From Amycolatopsis endophytica (GTDB lineage: Bacteria > Actinomycetota > Actinomycetes > Mycobacteriales > Pseudonocardiaceae): 64,000 bases of DNA. Positions 35,818 to 43,455 of the stretch are shown here, piece by piece; positions within the stretch are counted from its first letter, which is position 1; the number at the start of each line of letters is the position of its first letter. Under the pieces are notes generated by a model. The model was not told the DNA's origin, searched no databases, and saw only the letters and a program-made list of their open reading frames with translations. Location: NCBI RefSeq assembly GCF_013410405.1, contig NZ_JACCFK010000002.1:434001-498000 (forward strand), in the 5' to 3' direction. Position numbers and translations under genes: made by a program.

Positions 35818-36590
35818 TTCGGCTCACGCTTCTCGAGGAACGCCGACACACCCTCGGCCGCGTCGTCGGAGTTCAGCGTGACACCCACCGCGAGGTGCTC
35901 GAGCACCATGAGCGAGGCGATGTCGGCGTCCAGACCACGGTCGATCGCCATCTTGGTGAGCTTCATCTGGAACGGGCTCTTGTTGAGCAGCTGGGCGATG
36001 AACTCGTCCACCGTCGCGTCGAGCTCGTCCGCCGGGGCGCTCGCGTTGATCAGGTCGAATTCGTCGGCTTCCTTCCCCGACAACAGCTTCCCGGTGAGCA
36101 TCAGTTCCTTGGTCTTGCGGATGCCCAGCATGCGCGGGAGGCGGTAGATCGGGCCGGCGCCGCCGAAGAGCGCGCGACGGATGTGGAAGTCGCCGATCTT
36201 GGCGTTCTCGTCCGCGATCGCGAAGTCACAGGAGATCGAGACCTCGAAGCCACCGGCGGTCACGTAGCCCTCGAGCACCGCGACGGAGGGCTTGGACATG
36301 TTGTAGAGCCGGTCGCAGACCTTGGCCGAAACCACGGCGACGTCCATCGCGGTACTGGTGCCGATGAAGTCTTCCTTCAGGCTGTCCAGGTCGAAGCCCG
36401 ACGAGAAGGTGTTCTCACGACCGCGGATCACCACGACGCGCAGCTCCGGGTCCGCCTCGATCTCGGTGATGAGCTGATCGAGCCGGTGCAGCATCGGCAC
36501 CGTGATGCAGTTCTTCTTGTGCGGGCGGTTCAGCCAGATCCGCGCGATGTGGCCATCGCGCTCGAACTGCAGGTCGTCCTCGACTGCCAT
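35802..36590 (-). CDS. Enoyl-CoA hydratase/isomerase
   Basis: 262 aa crotonase-fold protein: ENTFSSGFDLD (first oxyanion loop, Ser-Ser for Cys-Ala), EGYVTAGGFEVSISCDF (second) and FGGAGPIYRLPR at the second acid position, with Gly-Ala replacing Glu. The unusual loops suggest isomerase, retro-Claisen or ring-hydrolase activity instead of simple hydration (inference). ATG 36590 has GGAGGAATC before it; the in-frame ATG at 36623 lies in a basic leader without a ribosome binding site. Confidence 0.85.
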   Translation of the reverse strand: MAVEDDLQFERDGHIARIWLNRPHKKNCITVPMLHRLDQLITEIEADPELRVVVIRGRENTFSSGFDLDSLKEDFIGTSTAMDVAVVSAKVCDRLYNMSKPSVAVLEGYVTAGGFEVSISCDFAIADENAKIGDFHIRRALFGGAGPIYRLPRMLGIRKTKELMLTGKLLSGKEADEFDLINASAPADELDATVDEFIAQLLNKSPFQMKLTKMAIDRGLDADIASLMVLEHLAVGVTLNSDDAAEGVSAFLEKREPKWTGR

Positions 36591-36632
36591 GATTCCTCCG
36601 ATTTGTTTCTTCTTACGGGGCAAGGCTTTTGC

Positions 36633-37325
36633 TCAGGATGATGACGGAAGCGCGATTCCGGTCACCGGTGGCGCGGCGAGTTTGCCGGTGTCCCAGCGGT
36701 CCCAGTGGATGACCTCGTCGGGCGCGGGCCGTTTGGCCGGACTGAACTTCTCGCCCACGGTGTAGGCCAGCGGTGTCAGGCATACCTGCTGCACCGTGTC
36801 GAACGGGATGCCCAGGATCTCCGCGACCTCACGTTCGCGGGCCAGGTGCATCGTCGTCCAAGCCGTGCCCAGACCGCGGGCGCGGGCCGCGAGCATGAAG
36901 CTCCACGTCGCCGGAAGCACGCCACCGAGCATCGACGCGCTCGCGAGCGCCGGGGTGCCGTCCAGCCGCAGGCCGTCCAGGCAGGCGATCACGATCGTGC
37001 CGACCTCGTGCAGCGCACGCTCCAGCGCGTCCGCCGAGCGTGCGGTCTTCTGCTGGGTGTCCGGGTCCTTCGCCTCCACCCGGCCGAGGTAACCGGCCGA
37101 TTCACGGTAGGAGCCGAGATAGACCTCGGAATAGATCCCCGCCACCGCGGCGCGAAGTTCGGGGTCGCGTACGACCACGAACCTCGTCCGCGGCACGTTG
37201 GAGCCGGCCGGCGCCTGCAGAGCCAGGCGAACGCACTCCCGGATGAGGCTCTCCGGGACCTCACGGGTGGGGTCCAATCGCCTCCGAACCGCACGCGTCG
37301 TTGTCAGCATCTCGTCAGCGTCCAC
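36633..37325 (-). CDS. Nitroreductase-family FMN oxidoreductase
   Basis: 230 aa. N-terminal TTTRAVRRRLD FMN-phosphate contact, APAGSNVPRTRF, GVLPATWSFMLAARARGLGTAW helix pair and PLAYTVGEKF near the end. Family members with this TTRAVR start reduce enones or act as dehalogenases and dehydrogenases in catabolic clusters. GTG 37325 aligns with the M-D-x-x-x-L-T-T-T-R start of relatives; ATG 37310 is the alternative. It is the first gene of the long minus-strand operon and is controlled from the operator region shared with the SDR at 37386. Confidence 0.85.
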   Translation of the reverse strand: MDADEMLTTTRAVRRRLDPTREVPESLIRECVRLALQAPAGSNVPRTRFVVVRDPELRAAVAGIYSEVYLGSYRESAGYLGRVEAKDPDTQQKTARSADALERALHEVGTIVIACLDGLRLDGTPALASASMLGGVLPATWSFMLAARARGLGTAWTTMHLAREREVAEILGIPFDTVQQVCLTPLAYTVGEKFSPAKRPAPDEVIHWDRWDTGKLAAPPVTGIALPSSS

Positions 37326-37330
37326 AAATT

Positions 37331-37348
37331 GAACTAAGCTCAGTTTGG
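37331..37348. promoter_or_regulatory. Operator-like site 2 (nitroreductase/SDR divergent promoter)
   Basis: GAACTAAgcTCAgtTTGG in the 60-bp gap between divergent genes, directly before the nitroreductase GTG. ACTAAG-CTCAGT inside it is nearly palindromic. Confidence 0.55.
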
Positions 37349-37385
37349 TTTGAATGTCAAGCGTCCGCGTACCGGGAGGATGAGC

Positions 37386-38135
37386 ATGCGAGGTCGGCTG
37401 GCAGGGAAGAAGGTCCTTCTGACCGGCGCAACCGGCGGTCTCGGCACCGCCGTCGCCACGCGTCTGATCGAGGAGGGCGCATCCGTGGCGCTGACCGACG
37501 TCGACGCCGGGGCCTGCGCCGCCCTCGCCGGGCAGCTCGACGGTCCCACGGTGGTGTACGAGTTGGACGTCCGCGACGAAGACGCGTGGCAGCGCACGGT
37601 CGAGGGCGTCGTGCGGGAGTGGGGTGATCTGCACGTCCTGGTCAACAACGCGGGCATCGGCAGCAGCGCCACCGTCGAGGATGAGACACAGCGGCGCTGG
37701 GATGACGTCATCGCGATCGACCAGGCCGGCACCTGGCTCGGGATGAAGCACGGCGGCCCGGCCATCGAGCGTGCCGGCGGCGGCGCGATCGTGAATCTCG
37801 CGTCGATCCTGGGTGCCACCGGCGGGCTGGCCAACAGCTTTTCCTACGCCGCCGCGAAGGGTGCCGTGCGCTCGATGACGATGAACGCGGCCCTGCACTG
37901 GGCCACCCGGGGCGTGCGCGTCAACGCGGTGGTCCCGGCCTTCATCGGCACCGAACAGCTCTACAGCCGGTTCCGCGGCACCGAACGCCACCGGGCAATG
38001 CTCGCGAACACGCCGATGGGCAGGCTCGGACGACCGGAGGAGGTCGCCGCGGCCGTAGCCTTCCTCGCCAGCGAGGATTCGGGCTACACCACCGGTTCCG
38101 AGCTGTACGTGGACGGCGGCTGGAGCGCCCGATGA
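37386..38135 (+). CDS. Short-chain dehydrogenase/reductase
   Basis: 249 aa classical SDR: TGATGGLG, NNAG, NLASILG serine, YAAAK, VDGGW. ATG 37386 has GGGAGG 6 nt upstream; ATG 37380 is too close to that site. An AIDQAGTWLG segment replaces the common NVNLTG after the NNAG motif. It forms a rightward pair with the alcohol dehydrogenase 48 bp downstream. Confidence 0.88.
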   Translation: MRGRLAGKKVLLTGATGGLGTAVATRLIEEGASVALTDVDAGACAALAGQLDGPTVVYELDVRDEDAWQRTVEGVVREWGDLHVLVNNAGIGSSATVEDETQRRWDDVIAIDQAGTWLGMKHGGPAIERAGGGAIVNLASILGATGGLANSFSYAAAKGAVRSMTMNAALHWATRGVRVNAVVPAFIGTEQLYSRFRGTERHRAMLANTPMGRLGRPEEVAAAVAFLASEDSGYTTGSELYVDGGWSAR

Positions 38136-38183
38136 GGCCGGAAGATCCGGTCCGCGGGGACACAACGACTGGAAAGGTGGCCG

Positions 38184-39209
38184 ATGCGCGCATTTCGTCT
38201 GAGCAGCCCAGGCAAAGCCGAGGTTGACGACATTCCGGTCCCCGAGCCGGGCCCGGGCCAGGTACGCCTCGCGGTCGCCGCGGCGGGGGTGTGCCATTCG
38301 GATCTGCACGTGATCCACGACGGTGCGGGCGACCAGTGGGCGATGCCGTTCACCCTGGGGCACGAGATCTGCGGTGTCGTCGACGAAACCGGCGACGGCG
38401 TCAGCGGACTGGAGCCGGGCAGCCAGGTCGTGGTGCACGCCCCGGTGGGTTGCGGCCGGTGTGCGCGATGCCACGCGGGCAGGACGAACTACTGCGATCG
38501 CCGCCGGACGCTTCCCGCGGCGGGCATCGGTCTCGGCGTGGACGGCGGGATGGCCGAGTACGTCGTGATCGACGCACGGGCCGCGGTAGGAGCCCCCGGT
38601 CTCGATCCGCGCCTGGCCGCGACGCTCACCGACGCCGGGCTGACGTCGTACCACGCTCTGACTTCCGTGCAGGGACTGGAACAAGGCGCGTTGATCGTCG
38701 TGATCGGCATCGGCGGTCTGGGTCACCTCGCGCTGCAGATGGCGCGGGCGCTCTACGACGCACGGGTCGTGGCCGTCGACACCCGGCCGGAACCACTCGC
38801 CCTCGCCGAAAAGCTCGGCGCCGCCGCGGTGGCCCGCGACGGGACGGAAGCATCCGCCGCGGTGCGACAGCTGTCCAGTGGCTGGGGCGCGGATGCCGTG
38901 CTCGATTTCGCCGGCGTAGCCGCGACCACGGCGTTCAGCCCCGATCTGCTGCGCACCGCGGGCACGCTCGTCCTCGTCGGCACCGGCGGCGGCTCCTACC
39001 AGATCACCAAGACCGGCAACCTGCCGCAGGGCCTGCGGGTCTCGGTTCCCTTCTGGGGCTCGCGGACCGAGCTGGAAGAGGTCGTCGCGCTGGCCGGTCG
39101 TGGTGTCCTGCACACGGAGACGACCGCCTCGCCACTGGACGAGGCAGCCGACGTGATGGAGCGAGTGCACCACGGCGAAGTACTCGGCCGTGCCGTGCTG
39201 CTCCCCTGA
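38184..39209 (+). CDS. Zinc-dependent alcohol dehydrogenase
   Basis: 341 aa MDR enzyme with both zinc sites: catalytic GVCHSD and LGHEICG, structural four-Cys loop CGRCARCHAGRTNYC, and Rossmann GIGGLGHL. NAD(H) is suggested by VAVDTRPE (Asp after the second strand). Its sister enzyme at 26179 lacks the structural zinc loop. GGAAAGG precedes the ATG. It would interconvert an alcohol and a carbonyl in the same pathway. Confidence 0.92.
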   Translation: MRAFRLSSPGKAEVDDIPVPEPGPGQVRLAVAAAGVCHSDLHVIHDGAGDQWAMPFTLGHEICGVVDETGDGVSGLEPGSQVVVHAPVGCGRCARCHAGRTNYCDRRRTLPAAGIGLGVDGGMAEYVVIDARAAVGAPGLDPRLAATLTDAGLTSYHALTSVQGLEQGALIVVIGIGGLGHLALQMARALYDARVVAVDTRPEPLALAEKLGAAAVARDGTEASAAVRQLSSGWGADAVLDFAGVAATTAFSPDLLRTAGTLVLVGTGGGSYQITKTGNLPQGLRVSVPFWGSRTELEEVVALAGRGVLHTETTASPLDEAADVMERVHHGEVLGRAVLLP

Positions 39210-39219
39210 CCCGGGGATG

Positions 39220-39257
39220 CCCGCGTGGCGCCAGCGTCTCGAGCTGGGTCACGCGGG
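39220..39257. terminator. Hairpin between convergent alcohol dehydrogenase and SDR genes
   Basis: CCCGCGTGGCGCCAGC pairs with GCTGGGTCACGCGGG across a 7-nt loop with one mismatch and one bulge. It sits in the 59-bp convergent gap. Confidence 0.6.
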
Positions 39258-39268
39258 TCACTTCCGGC

Positions 39269-39991
39269 TCACACCGCGGTGTAGCCACCATCGACCGGAA
39301 CGCTCGCACCGGTCATGAAGGATGCCCGGCCGGACAGCAGGAACCCGACGACGGAGGCGATCTCCCCTGGGGCGGCCGCGCGCGACAGCGGTGCCCTGAC
39401 CCGGCCGGCGATGGCCGTGCGCGGCACCGAGTTCAGCCCGTCACCCGCGCTGTTGTCGGCCAGGTTCGTCGCCACATGACCGGGGCAGACACAGTTCACG
39501 CGCAAGCCCCGGTCCGCGTACTCCGCGGCGAGACTGCGGGTCAGCGCGAGCACCCCGCCCTTCGTCGCGTCGTAAGCGGCCGAACGGCCCGCGGCCGCCA
39601 CCGCTCCTACCGAACCGATCGTGACGATCGACCCCGACCGCGAACGCAGCAGCTCGGGCAATGCGGCCTGGATGCACAGGAAAGTGCCGGTGAGGTTCAC
39701 ACCGATCAGGCGCTGCCACGTCCCCAGCGGCATCTCGTCGGATGGCGTCCCGTCGGTCACGCCCGCACAGGTCACCAGCCCGTCGACGCCGCCCAGCGAC
39801 GACGCGGCCGCGCCGAACGCGGCCTCGACGGAGCCGGCGTCGGCCACATCGCACTGCAGCGACAACACCCCGGAACCGAAATCCGGCGTGCGCAGGTCCA
39901 GCGCAGCGACCCGCTCCCCCGCGGCGACGAGCTGTTCGGTGACGGCTCGGCCGATGCCGCTTCCCGCGCCGGTGACGACAACCCTGCTCAC
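39269..39991 (-). CDS. Short-chain dehydrogenase/reductase
   Basis: 240 aa. TGAGSGIG cofactor motif, TIGSVGA serine, YDATK and PVDGGYT are kept. The structural NNAG motif is TCAG (VTCAGVTDG), a change tolerated in some active SDRs. GTG 39991 overlaps the permease stop by 4 bp (GTGA), so transport and first oxidation or reduction may be linked. Confidence 0.87.
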   Translation of the reverse strand: MSRVVVTGAGSGIGRAVTEQLVAAGERVAALDLRTPDFGSGVLSLQCDVADAGSVEAAFGAAASSLGGVDGLVTCAGVTDGTPSDEMPLGTWQRLIGVNLTGTFLCIQAALPELLRSRSGSIVTIGSVGAVAAAGRSAAYDATKGGVLALTRSLAAEYADRGLRVNCVCPGHVATNLADNSAGDGLNSVPRTAIAGRVRAPLSRAAAPGEIASVVGFLLSGRASFMTGASVPVDGGYTAV

Positions 39992-41310
39992 GCGACTTCC
40001 ACCTCCACGGGGCGCGCCGTCCGATCCAAGTCCTCACCCGATGTCTCGCGCATGGTGGCCACCACGATGAGTCCCACGACCGCACCGAAAATCACGTAGA
40101 ACGCGGGGGAAATGGTGACCCCGGTCGCCGAGACCAGCCAGGTCGCCACCATCGAGACGGTGCCCGAGCCGATCACGCCGCCGATGTTGAACCCGATCGA
40201 CAGGCCGGTGTACCGGATTCGCGTCGGGAACAGCTCCGAGTACATCGAGTAGACCACGCCCTGCTGCATGGCGAACGGGATGTTCAGGATCAGCGCGGCC
40301 ACGATCGCCAGCGTCAGCGAACCCTGCTGCATCAGCAGGAAGCACGGCACCGCCAGCACCACGAACGCCACCATCGAGATGGAGATCATCCGGCGACGGC
40401 CGAAGCGGTCGGACAGCGATCCGGTCCACGGGATCACCGCCAGCGGCAGCAGCACGATCAGCACGACCAGCCACAGCGACCAGGTCAGCGAGTACTTCAG
40501 CACCGCGGACAGGTGCACCAGAATGTAGACCGAGGCGATGCCGCCGGTGGTCATCGTCGAGTAGGCCAGGCCCACCACGCGGAAGACCGAAGCCTTGTGC
40601 GTGCGGAACACCTGGGTGACCGGCGCCTTGATCGGCTCATTCTCCCTGACCATCTGCAGGAACAGCGGCGAGTCCTCGACCCGCATCCGGAACAGCGTCG
40701 CCACGACCAGCAGCGGTGCCGCGATCAGGAACGGAATCCGCCACCCCCAGCTGTGCATCTGCTCCGAGGTGGTGAACGCGCTGACCGTGCCCACCGACGC
40801 AGCGGCCAGCGCCATCCCCACGGAGATACCGATCGAGGTCGCGGAGCCGAACAGTCCGCGGCGGCGGGAAGGCGCCGACTCCGTCGACAACGAAGTCGCA
40901 CCGCCGATCTCGCCACCGGCCGAGATTCCCTGCACGATCCGCAGCACCGTCAACAGCATCGGCGCGGCCACGCCGATCGAGCCGTGGGTCGGCAGCAGAC
41001 CCGTCAGTGTGGTCGCGAGACCCATGCAGGTGACGGTGGCCATCAGCACCACCTTGCGGCCGCGCCGGTCACCGATCCGGCCGAAGATCAGCCCGCCGAT
41101 CGGCCGGGCGAGGAAGCCTGCCGCCACCACGCCGAGGGTGCCGAGCAGCCCGACCAGGCCCTCCTTCGCGGGAAAGAACAGCGGCGCGAGCACTGTGGCG
41201 AGATAGCCGTAGATGGCGAAGTCGTAGTACTCGATGGCCGTGCCCACCGCGGCGGCGATTCCGGCCCTGCGAGCCACACGGTCACGGTCCGGCAGCGATT
41301 GTGTCGTCAT
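39988..41310 (-). CDS. MFS permease, metabolite:H+ symporter type
   Basis: 440 aa with about 12 transmembrane helices. It has the sugar-porter-like signatures of the ProP/ShiA/MHS group: AIEYYDFAIYGY in helix 1, the GRIGDRRGRK loop and a matching DRFGRRRM loop in the second half. It probably imports the carboxylate substrate. ATG 41310 is used because AAGGAG sits 5 nt upstream; GTG 41316 overlaps that site. An operator-like 18-mer lies 68 bp upstream. Members of this group carry aromatic acids, shikimate, citrate or betaine. Confidence 0.92.
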   Translation of the reverse strand: MTTQSLPDRDRVARRAGIAAAVGTAIEYYDFAIYGYLATVLAPLFFPAKEGLVGLLGTLGVVAAGFLARPIGGLIFGRIGDRRGRKVVLMATVTCMGLATTLTGLLPTHGSIGVAAPMLLTVLRIVQGISAGGEIGGATSLSTESAPSRRRGLFGSATSIGISVGMALAAASVGTVSAFTTSEQMHSWGWRIPFLIAAPLLVVATLFRMRVEDSPLFLQMVRENEPIKAPVTQVFRTHKASVFRVVGLAYSTMTTGGIASVYILVHLSAVLKYSLTWSLWLVVLIVLLPLAVIPWTGSLSDRFGRRRMISISMVAFVVLAVPCFLLMQQGSLTLAIVAALILNIPFAMQQGVVYSMYSELFPTRIRYTGLSIGFNIGGVIGSGTVSMVATWLVSATGVTISPAFYVIFGAVVGLIVVATMRETSGEDLDRTARPVEVEVA

Positions 41311-41377
41311 TGGCACTCCTTCGCGTCAGGCAGCACGACTCCGTCAGCCGTACTTCCCGGGTCACCTGAACCCGATA

Positions 41378-41395
41378 CTGAAGTGATCTCAGTTC
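41378..41395. promoter_or_regulatory. Operator-like site 3 (MFS promoter)
   Basis: On the minus strand GAACTGAgaTCActTCAG, 68 bp before the permease start. It matches site 1 at 14 of 18 positions, the differences lying in the two spacers. Confidence 0.6.
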
Positions 41396-41530
41396 AAATT
41401 TTCGGCCAAGCGCTTCTCGTCGTTGTGCACGAGACCGGCACCGACCACGAGGCTCGTGACTTCAGCGAGCAGGTGCGCCGTGACCACCCGTCTGGTGAGC
41501 TGTCGGGATCCGGTGCGACCTCGCGCCACG

Positions 41531-41680
41531 TCACGGTGGGTCGTGCGCGAGCAACTGCCGCACTTCGGCGCGACGGGAGCTTGATGCGAGCCATTTCCGG
41601 GCCACGTCGGTGCACTCGGTCACCTCGGCTTCGGTGACCGCACGGGACTCGGACGACAGGGAACCCCGCATCCTCCCCCG
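41531..41680 (-). pseudogene. N-terminal scrap of an acyl-CoA dehydrogenase (cassette B)
   Basis: A minus-strand frame starts MRGSLSSESRAVTEAEVTE and continues CTDVARKWLA. It aligns with the first 30 residues of the intact dehydrogenase at 14152 (MRGSMSADV, then [10 protein letters not shown]) and has the same GGATGCGGGGTTCC upstream DNA. The frame ends after about 46 codons; the rest of the gene is missing. Confidence 0.55.
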
Positions 41681-41689
41681 TCGCCGGTG

Positions 41690-41815
41690 TCGGCCGGACC
41701 GATCACCCCGGTACCCGCGTCGGCAAGCCGGACCGAGTGCGCGCGGCCTCGCCCGCGAGCCGCGCCGGTCATGAGCGCGACCTTGCCGGCCAATGTTGCC
41801 ACGGCAGGTCCTTCC
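41690..41815 (-). pseudogene. Internally deleted mycofactocin-type SDR (cassette B)
   Basis: A GTG after AGGAAGGA opens VATLAGKVALMTGAARGRGR, then AHSVRLADAG: the canonical SDR N-terminus with TGAARGRG. After about 35 residues it jumps to GDGGGCGVPC, which in a shifted frame is the PVDAGF tail seen at 14150. Some 200 central residues are lost. This fragment keeps the N-terminus, whereas the cassette A copy keeps the C-terminus. Confidence 0.6.
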
Positions 41816-41829
41816 TGGATCCAGGCTCG

Positions 41830-42026
41830 GCCGGGGTAGCCGATCCGTGGATCCGCCCGCCACGGATCCCCGAGAGCGTCATCGCGGGAAACGTCCGCCA
41901 TCCCGGTACCGGTTCCCGCAACACGACGTCATCGACGCCCGCGCCGCGTTCGGTTATGGCGATCGCGCGACCACCTTGCCTGAGATCCACGACGCGAAGC
42001 TTCGAACACACGCCCCGTCCCGGCAC
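41830..42026 (-). pseudogene. Decayed CoA-transferase-like gene start (cassette B)
   Basis: GGAGGAGGTCGGT and a GTG at 42026 open MPGRGVCSKLRVVDLRQGGR, then GAGVDDVVLREPVPGW, similar to the first 50 residues of CaiB/BaiF CoA-transferases (L-R-V-V-D-L ... G-A-D-V-V-x-V-E-P-P-G). Frameshifts or deletion end it within 60 codons. Its first residues and ribosome binding site match those at 14495. The family assignment is tentative. Confidence 0.4.
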
Positions 42027-42140
42027 ACCGACCTCCTCCGGTCACGTCCCGCGACCATCCTGCACGGTGAACCGAGGCTACTTCGATTTGACATCGGGTT
42101 CAAGTCTTGTCGAAGTCGCAGTCAAGTTCGTATTCGTCCC
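42027..42140 (-). promoter_or_regulatory. Cassette B promoter, diverged copy of cassette A's
   Basis: GACCTCCTCCGGTCACG near the start codon, and the TTCAAGT...GAAGTCGC-GTCAA-TTCGT block at 42098-42132, align with 14496-14604 at the same distance (71-72 bp) from the start codon. The palindrome is imperfect here. A TTGACT box lies on the minus strand as in cassette A. Confidence 0.55.
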
Positions 42141-42194
42141 GCGGTGCGCAGGATGCCGGGGTGGCACGTGTGCGCCCGGCAGTGGAACCACGGG

Positions 42195-42395
42195 ATGGTC
42201 ACCGCCCGGAGCCACGCCGTCCCGGCTGCCGAGATCCCCTCGATGGGTTCGCGCGAGGTGTATGTGCACGCCGTGGATCTGGGCGCCGGTGTCACTGTCG
42301 CAGACCTGCCCGGTGACTTCCTCGCCTCTCCAGTCGACGACATCGTCGCCAAGCGCGGCCTGGCCATTGGCCGGCTCCCCGTCGTCGACTCGCCC
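42195..42395 (+). pseudogene. Mycothiol-dependent maleylpyruvate isomerase fragment
   Basis: The plus-strand frame contains PAAEIPSMGSREVYVHAVDL then GAGVTVADLPGDFLASPVDD, the second half of the DinB-like domain of mycothiol maleylpyruvate isomerases (A-x-x-I-P-x-M-R-x-R-E-V-x-x-H-A-V-D-L). The metal-site His of VHAVDL is there, but the N-terminal half with the other ligands is missing and the C-terminus dissolves into out-of-frame sequence. It is a remnant of a gentisate-type pathway gene. Confidence 0.6.
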
Positions 42396-42399
42396 TCGT

Positions 42400-42769
42400 T
42401 GTCATCATGCCGTGAAGCCGCAGGCCGCCCACGTCCTCGACCGCGCACTGGTACAAGCCGCGCTGGGGGGAACGCTCACCAGTGCTCGGCTTTGCGAGGT
42501 CGCCGGGCTGCTCGATCGGCTCGCGGTGCGGCTGCATGTCCGTGCAGGGCGAGCTCGACGGCACCCTCGCCGGACAACCGGTGACTCGCCCGCACCCCGA
42601 CCGGGCTCGACGCGCCCGTAGCGGTGACGACCGCCGTGGACTGCTCAGCGTAAGTCGAGTGGCGTAGCGACGGCGGCACTGTCGAACAGCCTTGCCAGGT
42701 TCTCTGGCTTTCGGATGCCAGATCGACGGCATCGGGCCGCGTGTTCCGGGTCCCCGGCCCGCGAGGAGC
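42400..42769. other. Gap, no recognisable gene
   Basis: It follows the isomerase remnant. Several frames are open, none with family features. The region may contain further out-of-frame debris of the same gene. Confidence 0.4.
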
Positions 42770-42797
42770 GCCTGCCCGGCGAGTGCGCCGGGCAGGC
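42770..42797. terminator. Hairpin terminator of the membrane-protein cluster
   Basis: GCCTGCCCGGC-GAGTGC-GCCGGGCAGGC, an 11-bp perfect stem, 63 bp past the stop of the last minus-strand membrane-protein gene. Confidence 0.65.
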
Positions 42798-42860
42798 TCG
42801 TTGCCGGTCGTCCCGAGGAACCCGAGCGAGGCGATCCCGTGCCCGGTTCCCCGAAGTTCA

Positions 42861-43436
42861 TCAGTGCGCGGCCCCGCCCTCGCTGCTCAGCGGTTTCCCG
42901 GCAGCATCGGTAGGCGCTCGATCGTCGGAGGCTGCATTCGTCCACCACACGAACAGGCAGAGTGCGGCGATGCCAGCGAGGATGACCGGCACCCACACGC
43001 CCCCGAAGCCGACGAACGTCCCGAAGGCACCAGCCTCGCCGTCGTTCACAGCCGGCCAGCCGGTGGCGAGCCACGCGAAGCCCGCCGCGGCACCGGTGAG
43101 ACCGCATCCCAGCGCGTATGCGACCGCCTCCGGATCGCGGATCCTGCGCCGGGAGACAGTGGTCGCCGCGAAGGCGACGATCACGCCGATGAAACCCACG
43201 ACGTAGAGCACGACCAGCACACCGCGGGAGAGGCCGTGCGGAAGGGGGTCGTCCGTGCTGCTGGTGATCTCCCCGGTGTAGCCGAGGCGGTTCGCGAGCG
43301 CGTTGTCGAGAACGCCGACCCGGAAGACGTCGTAGATGGACGCCAGCCAGAACCCCACGAACGCACCGCAGACCAGCACCAGCACGGTGGCGGTCACCGT
43401 GCCGCCCGTGTGGATCTTCCGGACAGGGTTGGCCAT
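42861..43436 (-). CDS. Unrecognised four-helix membrane protein
   Basis: 191 aa. About four hydrophobic spans: TVTATVLVLVCGAFVGFWLA, GVLVVLYVVGFIGVIVAFAA, LGCGLTGAAAGFAWLA, and VWVPVILAGIAALCLFVWW. A 40-residue polar loop (RLGYTGEITSSTDDPLPHG) follows helix 1, and a Gly/Ala-rich cytoplasmic tail ends the protein. I do not recognise a family. It lies 19 bp after its upstream neighbour, so it is the last gene of a four-gene operon. Confidence 0.7.
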   Translation of the reverse strand: MANPVRKIHTGGTVTATVLVLVCGAFVGFWLASIYDVFRVGVLDNALANRLGYTGEITSSTDDPLPHGLSRGVLVVLYVVGFIGVIVAFAATTVSRRRIRDPEAVAYALGCGLTGAAAGFAWLATGWPAVNDGEAGAFGTFVGFGGVWVPVILAGIAALCLFVWWTNAASDDRAPTDAAGKPLSSEGGAAH

Positions 43437-43455
43437 CCCGTCGAGTCTCCGTCCG

